From Symbiodinium natans (Eukaryota > Sar > Dinophyceae > Suessiales > Symbiodiniaceae), in contig CAJNDS010000009.1 in assembly GCA_905221605.1 (NCBI GenBank), forward strand, positions 1-64,000: DNA of 64,000 nt. Direction: 5' to 3'. Position 1 is the first letter of the stretch. Each line of letters begins with the position of its first letter. Below the pieces are notes generated by a model that did no database searches, was not told where the DNA came from, and saw only the letters and a program-made list of their open reading frames with translations. Below are positions 21,501 to 28,642 of the stretch, piece after piece. Made by a program: the position numbers and the translations under genes.

Positions 21501-21675
21501 ATCGGTTTAGTCGCCAAGCGTCTCGCTTCGCAACAGTCCGCATGACCGATTGCCTAAACCCTAAACCCTAAACCCTAAACCCTTAACCCGGCGCAAAGCA
21601 TCTGCAGATGAGGATCCAGCAAGGGAGGCCGGAACATCGAGTTCGGTCGTGTCGGCCCCGACTCACAAAGAGTTG
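12573..21675 (+). CDS. Multi-exon gene: secreted/type I membrane protein with repeated Y-C...W-K-C modules (whole locus)
   Basis: A gene model read by eye from exons that join in phase and use AG|G acceptors. Order: signal peptide (12.6 kb), extracellular modules (14.34-14.70, 16.12-16.42 and 19.65-20.06 kb), one Trp-free hydrophobic membrane helix (20.98 kb) and a charged tail (21.6 kb). The recurring module has Tyr-x-Cys, about 6 residues, Gly, a beta-strand-like stretch, then Trp-[Ser/Arg]-Lys-x-Cys. Stop codons follow the second and third modules (16420-16422, 20053-20055). The locus could therefore be two tandem paralogues, or a GT donor just before each stop could make it one gene. Introns hold ITS and foldback elements. 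Function unknown; a cell-surface role is only inferred from topology. Confidence 0.55.
12603..12767 (+). CDS. Exon 1: signal peptide
   Basis: MAWCRCLLLAAAVNPASASD is a typical secretory signal with a cleavable small-residue end. An in-frame ATG 30 bases upstream (12573) adds MVFVLGGSAR. The mature N-terminus is Ser/Asp-rich. The exon ends GACTTG|GC, where a family D foldback begins. Confidence 0.65.
12764..12908 (+). mobile_element. Foldback family D copy at an intron 5' end
   Basis: Left end CTTGGCTGCCCAGTGGTACC mirrors right end GGTTGCTAAGGCTACTAAG; the copy includes a partial internal duplication of CAGTGGTACCCT. The GC donor of exon 1 lies inside its left terminus. Other copies: 45391-45506 and 50777-50886. 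Confidence 0.75.
12927..12962 (-). repeat. ITS in intron 1, CCCTAAA x5
   Basis: Pure reverse-orientation tract 13 bases upstream of the exon 2 acceptor. Confidence 0.95.
12975..13100 (+). CDS. Exon 2
   Basis: Acceptor GAAGAG|G, phase 0 with exon 1. Reads AGLLFRAGQAAQGFDCSASL and then LLAKDSPGMDYRRLQLSVLA. Likely GT donor at 13101, or GC at 13111 where a family C element starts. 42 codons, coding-like composition. Confidence 0.55.
13111..13430 (+). mobile_element. Family C element interrupted/duplicated around an ITS
   Basis: GCAGTCCCCTTGGGAC starts a family C copy. Its right end appears twice: AAAGGGACCATCCCAGGACC (13286-13305) and AAAAGGACCATCCTAGGTCC (13411-13430). These flank two CCCTAAA tracts (13303-13358, 13382-13409), as if telomeric DNA was inserted with duplication of the element's end. 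Confidence 0.75.
13464..13529 (+). CDS. Exon 3
   Basis: GTCGGAG|G acceptor, phase 0, reading AEPVPDTLWLTKAHISSSGG and ending GACAAG|GT. 22 codons. Confidence 0.5.
13538..13632 (-). repeat. ITS in intron 3, CCCTAAA/CCCTAGA, about 13 units
   Basis: Reverse orientation with a CCCTAGA sub-block. Confidence 0.95.
13729..13754. repeat. T13G13 homopolymer block
   Basis: A run of T passes directly into a run of G. Similar blocks at 24755-24783 and 50133-50183 touch TTTAGGG arrays. Confidence 0.95.
13776..13892. mobile_element. Foldback family G, partial copy
   Basis: Begins CATGGGTTTCCCTACTACCC and keeps the inner block of AGGTTCCCCCCTTAAATAAC, but the right terminus is degraded. Better copies: 34012-34229, 41531-41708, 46644-46794. 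Confidence 0.7.
13963..14022 (+). CDS. Exon 4
   Basis: AGATGAAG|G acceptor, phase 0, reading VMPLLTAALDTEPQTAGAMQ and ending ATGCAG|GT. 20 codons. Confidence 0.5.
14068..14128 (+). repeat. ITS in intron 4, TTTAGGG, about 8 units
   Basis: Forward orientation, opposite to the arrays in introns 1 and 3. Confidence 0.96.
14340..14461 (+). CDS. Exon 5: first half of a Y-C...W-K-C module
   Basis: AGGAAG|G acceptor, phase 0 after exon 4. Reads AQFQSELTVYYDCWQPGEAR and then VELRLTLAADEEGN. The Tyr-Tyr-Asp-Cys motif, the Gly, and the alternating Val/Leu strand match the exon at 16118-16422. The 3' border is uncertain: a stop follows at 14461. Confidence 0.6.
14475..14589 (+). mobile_element. Foldback family F copy ending at an exon acceptor
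   Basis: TTGAACTTTATAAG ... TTAGTAGGAGTATAG ... GGGAGAAGTAAG. The final AAG serves as the AG|G acceptor of the next exon, as expected if foldback elements act as introns. Confidence 0.7.
14590..14699 (+). CDS. Exon 6: second half of the module (W-S-K-V-C)
   Basis: Reads ICLAWSKVCRLGFEGLVVRH and then GEFNEWPIFPRSDEND. Trp-Ser-Lys-x-Cys matches Trp-Arg-Lys-x-Cys at 16 and 20 kb. The exon ends GACA|GC inside a 20-bp sequence that is duplicated downstream of the next ITS. Confidence 0.6.
14699..14852 (+). repeat. ITS (TTTAGGG x12) flanked by an exact 20-bp direct repeat
   Basis: AGCGGCTGGTTTGCGCCAGT at 14699-14718 and 14833-14852 brackets 14748-14832. The left copy overlaps the end of exon 6 and its GC donor. 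A leader ACTCTGAGTATGGG(A/G)TGTA just before the array recurs before the next array (15022-15050). Confidence 0.9.
15022..15135 (+). repeat. ITS, TTTAGGG, about 12 units, with shared leader
   Basis: Array 15050-15134 preceded by TTAGACTCTGAGTATGGGGT, nearly identical to the leader of the previous array. The two tracts probably arose by duplication. Confidence 0.93.
15150..15227 (+). CDS. Exon 7
   Basis: ATCCCAG|G acceptor, phase-compatible with exon 6 (A|GC gives Ser). Reads SAPTPPLLDAEGILEDVTKL and then QLSSP, ending CCAG|GT. Confidence 0.5.
15518..15533. repeat. G homopolymer next to a TTTAGGG scrap
   Basis: About 16 G directly after GGTTTAGGGTGT. Confidence 0.9.
15574..15640 (+). CDS. 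Exon 8 (candidate)
   Basis: GCCCAG|G acceptor; open frame reads GTEQLPAVIADPRSVKSFSP. Downstream T/GT/CTGT simple sequence (15680-15815) is intron-like. 3' border not defined. Confidence 0.4.
15679..15815. repeat. T-rich, GT and CTGT simple-sequence tract
   Basis: Poly-T, then (TG)n, then CTGT/CTCT tetranucleotides. Frames here (Ser-Val-Ser-Leu repeats) are not coding. Confidence 0.9.
16118..16422 (+). CDS. Exon 9: second Y-C...W-K-C module, ends in a stop
   Basis: ATCCAAG|G acceptor. Contains PTEFTVVYTCQGAGTADVEL and, further on, HLHWRKQCGEATYKFMDIFV, then TWSP and TAA. Tyr-Thr-Cys, Gly, the beta-like strand and Trp-Arg-Lys-Gln-Cys align with exons 5-6 and with 19647-20055. At least 100 codons of unbroken coding-like sequence, the strongest exon of this locus. 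Either the true C-terminus, or a donor at ATCTTT|GT continues the gene. Confidence 0.65.
16636..16740 (-). repeat. ITS, CCCTAAA, about 15 units
   Basis: Nearly perfect reverse array. Confidence 0.97.
16950..17025 (+). CDS. Exon-like island
   Basis: GAAAAG|G acceptor, reading VQAISRGRPMPGFEPPCRNQ. One other frame is also open, so the reading is uncertain. Confidence 0.35.
17591..17652. mobile_element. Foldback family A, right half only
   Basis: GGTTATAAGTACAGTTATAA through CCATGAACCTCCAAGTAG, matching the right arm of the 132-bp family. Confidence 0.85.
17766..17850 (-). repeat. ITS, CCCTAAA, about 12 units
   Basis: Reverse array just upstream of a candidate exon acceptor at 17861. Confidence 0.96.
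17862..17925 (+). CDS. Exon-like island
   Basis: CTTAG|G acceptor, reading EQPPGRGCRQPEVTIPYLWL. Several GC donors are possible within 17916-17930. Moderate support only. Confidence 0.35.
17957..18055 (+). repeat. ITS, TTTAGGG, about 14 units
   Basis: Forward array, 100 bp from a reverse array (17766-17850). Confidence 0.97.
18423..18479 (+). CDS. Exon
   Basis: TGAAAG|G acceptor, reading ESKSAIEMRVDPEGLVMPP and ending CCCCCG|GC. 19 codons, phase 0 into the next exon. Confidence 0.5.
18695..18724 (+). CDS. 30-nt microexon
   Basis: CCGCAG|G acceptor, reading DFYKANESDE, ending GACGAG|GC. It joins in phase to ALQHQPDVSFDQRI across an intron made of telomeric repeat. Confidence 0.5.
18725..18963 (-). 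repeat. 239-nt intron consisting almost wholly of CCCTAAA repeats
   Basis: From the GC donor at 18725 to the GCCGAG|G acceptor at 18963, about 215 of 239 bases (18732-18949) are CCCTAAA units or close variants, some 24 perfect in a row. The flanking exons are in the same phase. Confidence 0.7.
18964..19005 (+). CDS. Exon
   Basis: Reads ALQHQPDVSFDQRI (14 codons), ending CGCATC|GT. Next intron (19006-19143) is TTTAGGG array plus a pyrimidine tract. Confidence 0.5.
19038..19116 (+). repeat. ITS filling a 138-nt intron, TTTAGGG, about 11 units
   Basis: Forward array inside intron 19006-19143, followed by a C/T-rich tract and TTTGAAG|G. It is in the opposite orientation to the array in the preceding intron. 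Confidence 0.9.
19144..19251 (+). CDS. Exon with Cys-x2-Cys motif
   Basis: 36 codons: VKAFISRMPEQFARLGRSKV then CPNCGDSLRAGQGVPK. Acceptor TTGAAG|G, donor AAG|GC, phase 0 to the next exon. Confidence 0.6.
19256..19312 (+). repeat. ITS, TTTAGGG, about 8 units
   Basis: Starts 5 bases after the GC donor of the preceding exon. Confidence 0.96.
19647..19727 (+). CDS. Exon: third Y-C module, first half
   Basis: 27 codons: AASQTMMLKYICHKEGVSPI then MVTIYVV. Tyr-Ile-Cys and the following Gly match Tyr-Thr-Cys and Tyr-Asp-Cys of the other modules. Donor GTGGTG|GC lies 5 bases before a family C element. Confidence 0.6.
19733..19829 (+). mobile_element. Family C element in an intron
   Basis: GCAGGCCCTGGGAATG ... 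GGACCATCCTAG, followed by CCCTAAG/CCCCAAA tracts up to the next acceptor. The intron is thus element plus telomeric repeat. Confidence 0.8.
19930..20055 (+). CDS. Exon: third module, second half (W-R-K-R-C), ends in a stop
   Basis: ACCGAG|G acceptor, phase 0. Begins EGYKPIDFAWRKRCQEPKKP and ends AMTMAFLVSWA then TGA. Trp-Arg-Lys-Arg-Cys and the final hydrophobic Val-Ser-Trp parallel the 16.1-kb exon (Val-Thr-Trp). As there, a GT donor precedes the stop (TTCTTG|GT). Confidence 0.6.
   Translation, partial: EGYKPIDFAWRKRCQEPKKPRIGRALTAPQAMTMAFLVSWA
20846..20952 (-). repeat. ITS, CCCTAAA, about 15 units, flanked by a 12-bp direct repeat
   Basis: CTTGCCTTTGCC occurs at 20828-20839 and again at 20952-20963, bracketing the array exactly on its right side. 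Confidence 0.9.
20975..21071 (+). CDS. Exon: membrane helix and basic stop-transfer
   Basis: TTTAAG|G acceptor. Reads VCGLIGLVVCMVCLFCSSDS, a hydrophobic segment long enough to span a membrane, then KEKEKLFLGRGR. A second frame is also open across this stretch, so the call is moderate. An ITS starts at 21072. Confidence 0.45.
21072..21141 (+). repeat. ITS, TTTAGGG, about 10 units
   Basis: Forward array with a TTTCGGG and a CTTAGGG variant. Confidence 0.95.
21613..21675 (+). CDS. Exon: polar tail (candidate)
   Basis: GATGAG|G acceptor, reading DPAREAGTSSSVVSAPTHKE, donor TTG|GT. Could be the cytoplasmic tail after the membrane helix. Confidence 0.4.
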
Positions 21676-23343
21676 GTCTCTCGGGGTACTTGGAAACGCT
21701 TTTTTCCTTTGTTGTTTTGTTGGGGTTTAGGGTTCAGGGTTTAGGTTTTAGAGTTTAGTGTTCAGGGTTTAGGGTGTAGGGTTTAGGGTTTAGGGTTACT
21801 AGAACCCCTAAGGAACAGCTTAAGTACAAAAAACTTTTGCAAGGGTACCACGTTCAGTATAGGTATTGGGTCAGACGAAGAGATTGTCTTCCACTGACGC
21901 AGGAAGACATTATTAGGATGTGGACATACATGTCGAACGGGAGGTAGAGACTATGTGCGCATGGTGTAATGCTAGAGTATGGCGTAGATGTGGTTCGGAT
22001 TAGAAAACTGTTGTTGCCGTTGTTACTGTCAGCCTGATGATCGGCCGCCAGGCGTGCAATTCACTCGAGCAAGAAAAGTGCGCAACCAAGCTGAGCTGAC
22101 AAAGGGGTAGGGGTTTATTCAGCACAGCAGAAGATGTACACGCTAAATAACCAACACTTAACGCACTATTCAAGGTGCAGGACCCCACAGCCACCTTCAA
22201 AGTCTCTCAGCCCACAAGAAACCTTGGTTCTTGGAGCTATACGCTGAACCCTACACCCTACACCCTGAACTTTCTGGGGTTGAAGAGCCTCCCAAAAGCC
22301 CTAAACTGCATCGCATGCTGGGGTGCTGTTGCCTGAAATTCCAAGCTTCAATTTTAGGGTTTAGGGTTGAGGGGTTTAGGCAAGCCTTTTAGCCTTTCAA
22401 CCTTCAACCTCACTGTAAGCCCAAAGCCCTAAGACTTAGACCCTAAATTCGAAACTCACCAAAATATGATCCCTAAAGCCTGAACTGAGGCAGAAGCCCT
22501 CAGCCAAAAAGAGAAAACCAGAGACCAGCCTGCAACTGCTTGCTAATTTGTAGCTTTAGGGAATTAGGCGCTATAGCATCCCCAGAGGGTTAGGTAAGGT
22601 TTCAGTCAGGTACCCAAATCCCTAACTCGGACAGTCGAGTATCCTTCATACAGAGATTGTACATTGGGAGGTGGTGAAGGCCTGCGAGAACCATGTGTGC
22701 AAAACAGGGTTTAGGGTTTAGGGTTTGGGGTTTGGGGTTTGGGGTTTGGGGTTTGGAGTTTAGGTTTACCAGTCGCAGCAATGAGCCCGGTTGCAAAAGG
22801 GTTTACCAGTCTGTTGCACCCGCAGTTTTGCCAGCTCACAATTTACGTGGAAACTCCCAGTTCGCCGCGCAGAGCGCCGGTGCAGACTGCAAGAATACGG
22901 CCCAAACGTATCACTCTCGCACAGTCCACACCGATGTTCATTCCTCTACCTCTCTCAATTTTCTAAATCCACAACGTTAGGCCTGCAACCTCAACCATAT
23001 TTACACCCAAAACCAAAGCCCTCGAATTCCAAACTCACCCTAAACAGTGACCCGTAGTGCCTCAGTTGAGACAAGCACCCCAAGCAACATGAACAAAACC
23101 TACAACTCTAGGCTGCCCCGTAGTGCCCTTATTTCCTTTTTTGGGGCGGTCCAGGTTCCTTCATAAAGCCCTTCAAGCAGACAAGGGAACCCTTTTTAAT
23201 CCTAGGTTTCTGGGCGACCCAGGACCCTAAACCCTAAACTCTAAACCCTAAACCCTAAACCCTAAACCCTGCGGGCAGGAGCTCCTTCGGGGATCGCTTG
23301 GCCGACACGGCCTCGGATCCAACTTTCCCGACACAACCTTTCG

Positions 23344-23442
23344 GTTTAGGGTCTAGGGTTTAGGGTTTAGCGTTTTATGGTTTAGGGTTAGGGTTTAGGG
23401 TTTAGGGTTTAGGGAAGTTTAGGGTTTAGGGTTTAGGGCTTA
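23344..23442 (+). repeat. ITS, degenerate TTTAGGG
   Basis: Forward array with several point variants. A matching reverse array lies 70 bp away (23223-23271). Confidence 0.9.
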
Positions 23443-24754
23443 GATCCTCACTTGAAAGGCACGCAGACCCGGAGTGGGCCCCCATTTCCTTTTTCTTAGG
23501 GTTGGGGCTCCCCTATACTCCCCTCAAAGCCCAAACTGGGTACTCCTGGGTCTGGAGCACACAAATAAAGTACCTCCATTTTCTCTCAGAGTTTGAGAGG
23601 TTTGCGTTAGGAGGGCTACAGTCAGGATTTGGGGGTTTGAGTCTGTTTACCTCTGCTTTTGTTTTCGGCTTCCAGCTTATTAGCTTCTTGTCCTCCAACC
23701 CTAAACACTACCTGGACTCCTTGCCGACAGCTTTTGATGTGTTCTGCCTTTCCGTCGTATAAGAGGCAAGTACCCCTAAGCTGCAGGGGGGAAAGACACC
23801 CAGGCAACCCTCAGCGTGCTTGGTATCAGTCTACCGCAACGTTTAGCACATGTAGGCAGATGGTAGGTCCCTGCACCTTCCTCAGCTGTCTTCATGTTAA
23901 ACCCTAAATCCTAAACTACCCAAAACCCTGAACCCCAAACCGCCGTTTAGGGCATAGGGCCAGTAGAAGCCAGGAGACTAAACCCTACAACCTTAAACCC
24001 AGGATGGGCCCTGATACCCTAGAACCCTTAAAACAGCCCCTTGCAGGGTTGATTATGGCGATAGTAAGGGGCCATTCCGTCCTGGAATGCCAGCTGCGGT
24101 CCTCATCGCTCGTGGTCAAAGGGTTTAGGGTTTAGGGTTTAGGGTTTAGGGTTAGGGTTTAGGGATTCGGGTTTAGGACTGAAGCTATGCTCATCATCCA
24201 GTGCGATGAGCAGGTTGCATGGGCTCACTGGTCTTCTTCAGAGGGCGGGTGCCACCCTGAACCGGAAGCCCTTAAACCCCAAACCCTAACCCCCAAACCC
24301 CAAGCCCTAAAGCCCTAAACCCAAAACCTTAAACCCCAAACCGTAACCCCCGAACCCCCAGCCCCAAACCCCAAATTCCTAAATCCTAAGCCTCAAAGCC
24401 CTACCTAAGTTCTGTCTGCATGCCTGGCATACTTCCCCATTGATTTCTGCGTCGAAAGCCTACTTTCCCCTTATTGGGTGGGTCAGATTTAGGAGCATGT
24501 TTCCAAGGGTGTTAAGGGCGATCCTAGAAACCCTACACCAGAAATCATGTTTGGGGTTTGGGTTTTGGGTTTAGGGTTTAGGGTTTGGGGTTTGGGGTTT
24601 AGGGTTTAGGGTTTAGGGCGTTTAGGAGGCAAAAGTTACACAGGCTATATAATCAGTGCTGAGGCCCTGGATGAGGCGGCGGAGAGTGGCGATGTGGCCA
24701 CAACTGAGGCCGGTGAGGCTAAGATTCCATATCTACCTTAAGAACCCCAAACCC

Positions 24755-24943
24755 TTTTTTTTTTTTTGGGGGGGGGGGGGGGGTTAGGGTTTAGGGTTTA
24801 GGGTTTAGGGTTTAGGGTTTAGGGTTTAGGGTGTAGGGTTTTAGGGTTTAGGGGTTTAGGGGTTTAGGGGTTTAGGGGTTTAGGGGTTTAGGGTTTAGGG
24901 TTTAGGGTTTAGGGTTTAGGGTTTAGGGTTTAGGGTTTAGGTA
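24755..24943 (+). repeat. T13G16 block fused to the longest TTTAGGG array (about 23 units)
   Basis: Poly-T passes into poly-G, then straight into TTAGGG-TTTAGGG units, with an internal GTTTAGGG 8-mer sub-array at 24842-24889. Confidence 0.97.
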
Positions 24944-24945
24944 AG

Positions 24946-25062
24946 TTGGTATACAAACCTCTTGGAGGATTTCTTAGGTAACCTACAAGAAATGCAGGCG
25001 TAGGTGCGGTCACATTCCCGTCTAAGGCTGTAGCGCAGTGCGGGTTCAAAAAGGGTTCTTAA
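24946..25062. mobile_element. Repeat family E copy
   Basis: Contains TTCTTAGGTAACCTACAAG and GGTTCTTAAGGCA, shared with 42669-42762, 45750-45851 and 48366-48455. Characterised by facing GTAGGTT and AACCTAC blocks. Confidence 0.65.
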
Positions 25063-26101
25063 GGCAGTGAATCCGGAGGTGGTTCGAGCTTCGGGTGCAG
25101 GGGACCATGGACTTGATGCAGAGATTCCCTATTTGTCAAAGGAAGATTCGACGTACCCCCCAGGCTTAACCCATAAAGCAAAGTAAGGGGTATGGTAAAA
25201 TCGTTCTTCAGATTATCCTTTAAATTCTCCTTTTAATTTTAGAGGCCGAGGGGTATGGGTTTGGGTTATGTTGCATTATTCTTAGAATTAGGCTCTGGGT
25301 TTGGGGTTCTAATATGTCTTCACCTCCCTGGGTCCGTCTGAGGCGGGTTCAAGGATTTTTTTTGGTTAAGGAGTTGTTCGATTTGGGCTCTTCGTGTGCA
25401 CAAGCACTATACCAACACATATCGGTAGCAGCTTCACATCTACTGCCGTATGTCAACAGCTCCCCCACTCATGCGCCCATTGGTTTTCAGGGTTTAGGGG
25501 GCCGGAACCCTCAATCTTCTTCCCCTATGAAGCCCCTATAAAACCCCTATAGTAGCCCTCTAAATCAACCCCAAAGAACCCCTAATGTCCCTTATGAGGT
25601 CCCTCGCTAGTCCCTTGATTTAGGGTTTCGGGTTTAGGGAAGGGAAGGACTAAGATGGTGTTGCCAGGCGAGGACAGCAGCAAGCCTGATGCCAAAGGAT
25701 TTTCCCTTCCACCCCATTTCTATAGGGTTCTTAAGGGAGGGGGGTTTAGATGGGAGGTAGGTACCTAGGGAGGCTGAGGGACGCTTAGGGAGTAGGTGGG
25801 GAGTATTAGGCAACCTTGGGTTTCTTCACCCCTTGAACCTCCCTCCCTTAAGAGCCATATACCAGACTCTCAGCCCTCTACCCCATAAAGCCCTTGGGTT
25901 CTAGAACGGTTCTAGCCAGTTACGAGGAAGCCCAGGGTTTAGGGCTAAAGGTTAGGGCGTATTGTTAGGGGGTCAGGATTTAACATGTCGACCGCTGGCA
26001 ATCCTCAAGGCTCTGTACACCAGGCTCGTAGACGACAACGTGTTCGAGGCACTCTGCCCCTGCTCCACCGTTGGCATTTTTCTGAGGTTTGACAAGTCTT
26101 G

Positions 26102-26190
26102 GACCCTAAACCCTAAACCCCAAACCCTAAACCCTAAACTCTAAACCCTAAACCCTAACCCTAAACCCAAACCCTAAACCCTAAACCCTC
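26102..26190 (-). repeat. ITS, CCCTAAA, about 12 units
   Basis: Reverse array with CCCCAAA and 6-base variants. Confidence 0.95.
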
Positions 26191-26858
26191 AGGCATCACT
26201 TGAGGTTGGCTTGTGAGTTCGCAGCTTTGGCTTTTACATTCCACGCGAACCGGAGCCTAAGACCCTCACGAAGAGTTCTGAGCAGGAAGACATAGCCAAA
26301 GAAGAGATGGAGAGATGGAATCATGCGTAGACATGCATGCGCAACACCGAGAGCGAGGAAGAGAGAGAGAGAGATTCTGCTTAGGCAGGAGGCGTTGGGC
26401 TCTTGTCAAATGGCTGGATTATGATGATGATGATGATGATGATGATGAGAATTATTATTTTCATTATGATCATCAACATTTTCTGAAACATTCTTTGTCA
26501 TTCTTAATTTGTTATGTTTTTTGTTTTGTTTTGGGGGGTCTGGGGTGAGGTGTTGCTTGAAGTGAAGGTTTCAATCGCCCACAGGTTCACCGTGCATGGC
26601 TCCCTCAACTGCCTGAACCCTAAACCCTAAACCCTAAACCCTAAACCCTAGAAGTTTTTTTTTTTTTTTTAAATGCTGCCCTGAGATGCACCCGAACCCC
26701 GGCTTTTAACGGAGAGCTCTCATGACAGGGCCTAGAACCTAGAAGTGGTCTGTAAATAAACCCTACACCCTAAGCCTCAAGCACGAAAACTCTCTCCCTC
26801 AACCCAAAATGTCACAGGTTACTAGGTGTTATGGTTCATCCTGGCTTCGGGGTTAAGA

Positions 26859-26963
26859 TTGGGATGTTCCCCCTTATGCTAACAGTCCTTGATAGGGATT
26901 ATTATAGTACCCCGCATGACAATCTGCATGAAGGAGTGGTTAGTATAAGGGGGAACATCCCAA
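26859..26963. mobile_element. Foldback family B (about 105 bp)
   Basis: TTGGGATGTTCCCCCTTATG ... TATAAGGGGGAACATCCCAA, with inner arms around CTAACAGTCCTT. Other copies: 28921-29006, 30442-30542, 30551-30606 (half), 47428-47552, 48173-48313. Confidence 0.93.
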
Positions 26964-27016
26964 AATCTGCCTCAACTCGTTAGGATTCCTTTTCTGATCT
27001 AAGAATATTCCTTCAG

Positions 27017-27232
27017 TAACCCTAAACCCTAAACCCTAAACCCTAAACCCTAAACCCTGAGGGCATCTGGGCTCTTTAGGTCGTTCAGGACTTCGGGGAT
27101 CTTGCGCCAGGAAAGACCCCGACAGAGACGTATGTGCGCATGGGGCCCAGGTTCCCTTCAGTGTGTGCGGTCTAGGGTTTAGGGTTTAGGGTTTAGGGTT
27201 TAGGGTTCAGGGTTTAGGGTTTAGGGTTTAGG
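27017..27232. repeat. Two ITS in opposite orientations
   Basis: CCCTAAA x6 at 27017-27059 and TTTAGGG x8 at 27174-27232, separated by an exon-like island (27093-27170). Confidence 0.93.
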
Positions 27233-27568
27233 GGTACAAGAAGGGACCCCCTAGAGAAGGGACCCTGATCTTACTCCCTATATGACCCCTTTTGTATACC
27301 TTATCTAGTCCCTGTATACCCAAGCAGACACTAAATAACCCGAAATAAACCCTAAGGTCCCTGATAAGGGTCCCTCCTTCAGTCCCTTGAAGCCCGTGCT
27401 GCAATCCCTGCCGTATATGGGGGTTGACGATACTAGGGGTACCTTATCGGAGTCCTTTTTATATGAGGGGGATTCCTATGATTTGGGGGTCTAGATTAGG
27501 GGTGCGTGATTTTCGTAAACCCCATATCCCACTATGGCTTCGCTAGTTGGTTGTTTTTGGGTTGATCA

Positions 27569-27653
27569 GGGGTTTAGGGTTTAGGGTTTAGGGTTTAGGG
27601 TTTAGGGTTTAGGGTTTAGGGTTTAGGGTTTAGGGTTTAGGGTTTAGGGTTTA
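27569..27653 (+). repeat. ITS, TTTAGGG x12
   Basis: Pure forward array. Confidence 0.97.
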
Positions 27654-28239
27654 GCTTTCATTTTTTTCCGGATTGAGGGGGCATGATGCGCTTGGTATTG
27701 GTCATCCTTGTCCTTCGAACAGAACAGATACGCCCATGTTTTTGTTCTTTTCCTTTTTTATTGGCAAAGCCCAACCCCAACCCAAAACCCCAATTAGATG
27801 TTTTTGACAGTGAGGTAGTGCATTGATCGAGCAGCGCGACATCTGTGTGTCTCTACATCTCTCCACTTTGCCATCTCTTATCTCACCCCGACCCTCTCCT
27901 CTTCCCTTCCTTCTTTGCCCAACCGACTCAGAAAATCAGACAGGAAAACAGAACAGAGGAAAGAATGAGGAAAGGGAAGAGATCAGAGGGAGGAAGATGT
28001 TCCTTCTTTCCTTGTCTCTTTGGGTTCCTGTCACATGTTCTCCCTCTTCGCTTTTGAGTTTCCTCTTCTTTAGAGCGAGAAATTGAAGGAACGGAGAGCT
28101 GAGGAAAGCCAGACTCTCGCTCTCGCCGTGTCTTCCCTCCTCGCCTTCATTAATGTTCTTCCTCTCTCCTTCTGCCCACCTTCTGCTTCACCTTCCCGCG
28201 TGCTACCTTTCGCACATGTATCGGGACCTCAAACGGGTG

Positions 28240-28345
28240 TACATACATACATACATATATATATATATATGTGCAAACAAAATTCAGATAAATACACATA
28301 TATACATATGTATATATATATATACATGTACGAAAACATACATAG
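28240..28345. repeat. CATA/TATA microsatellite
   Basis: ACATACATAC then (AT)n and TATACATATG units; Tyr-Ile-type frames are not genes. Confidence 0.9.
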
Positions 28346-28407
28346 GTTTATTCTTATTCAGTTGTACATATGTACATACTTATTTTGTTCTTGGCCCTCA
28401 ACAGGCT

Positions 28408-28567
28408 GCTTGGAGGTTCAGGGTACTTCCCTGTACGTATAATCCACTTATAAGCCCCTTAAGGGCCTCTAATCTGGTTATAGGTACAGTTACAATTGCT
28501 TTGACCAATAAGTACCCCTAAGACCTAAACCCTAAACCCTAAACCTTAAACCATGAACCTCCAAGTA
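28408..28567. mobile_element. Foldback family A copy with a telomeric repeat inserted in it
   Basis: Left arm GCTTGGAGGTTCAGGGTACT and right arm CCATGAACCTCCAAGTA belong to family A. In other copies the right arm reads AAGTACCATGAACC; here CCTAAGACCTAAACCCTAAA-type sequence (28517-28551) splits AAGTACC from CCATGAACC. The element ends exactly at a PPR exon acceptor (AAGTAG|G). Confidence 0.85.
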
Positions 28568-28568
28568 G

Positions 28569-28642
28569 GCACCGCAAAGGTCAACATTGTCATCAAGGCA
28601 TGCGCAAATGCCGGGGAGCTCGAGGCTGCGGAGCAATGGTTT
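28569..28642 (+). CDS. PPR exon 1
   Basis: AAGTAG|G acceptor supplied by the end of a family A foldback. Reads [20 protein letters not shown] then WF: helix A (VIKACANAG) and helix B (AAEQWF). GC donor at 28643. Confidence 0.8.

Larger units (their letters stand above)
21680..28400. other. ITS and foldback-rich region with weak exon-like islands
   Basis: Short coding-like islands behind AG|G on the + strand: 23281-23345 (SSFGDRLADTASDPTFPTQP), 24667-24735 (ALDEAAESGDVATTEAGEAK), 26240-26308 (PREPEPKTLTKSSEQEDIAK) and 27093-27170 (DFGDLAPGKTPTETYVRMGP). They may be further tail exons of the preceding gene, but I could not prove linkage. The remainder is anonymous spacer with degenerate repeats; simple-sequence tracts lie at 26341-26375 (GA) and 26419-26450 (GAT). 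Confidence 0.4.
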
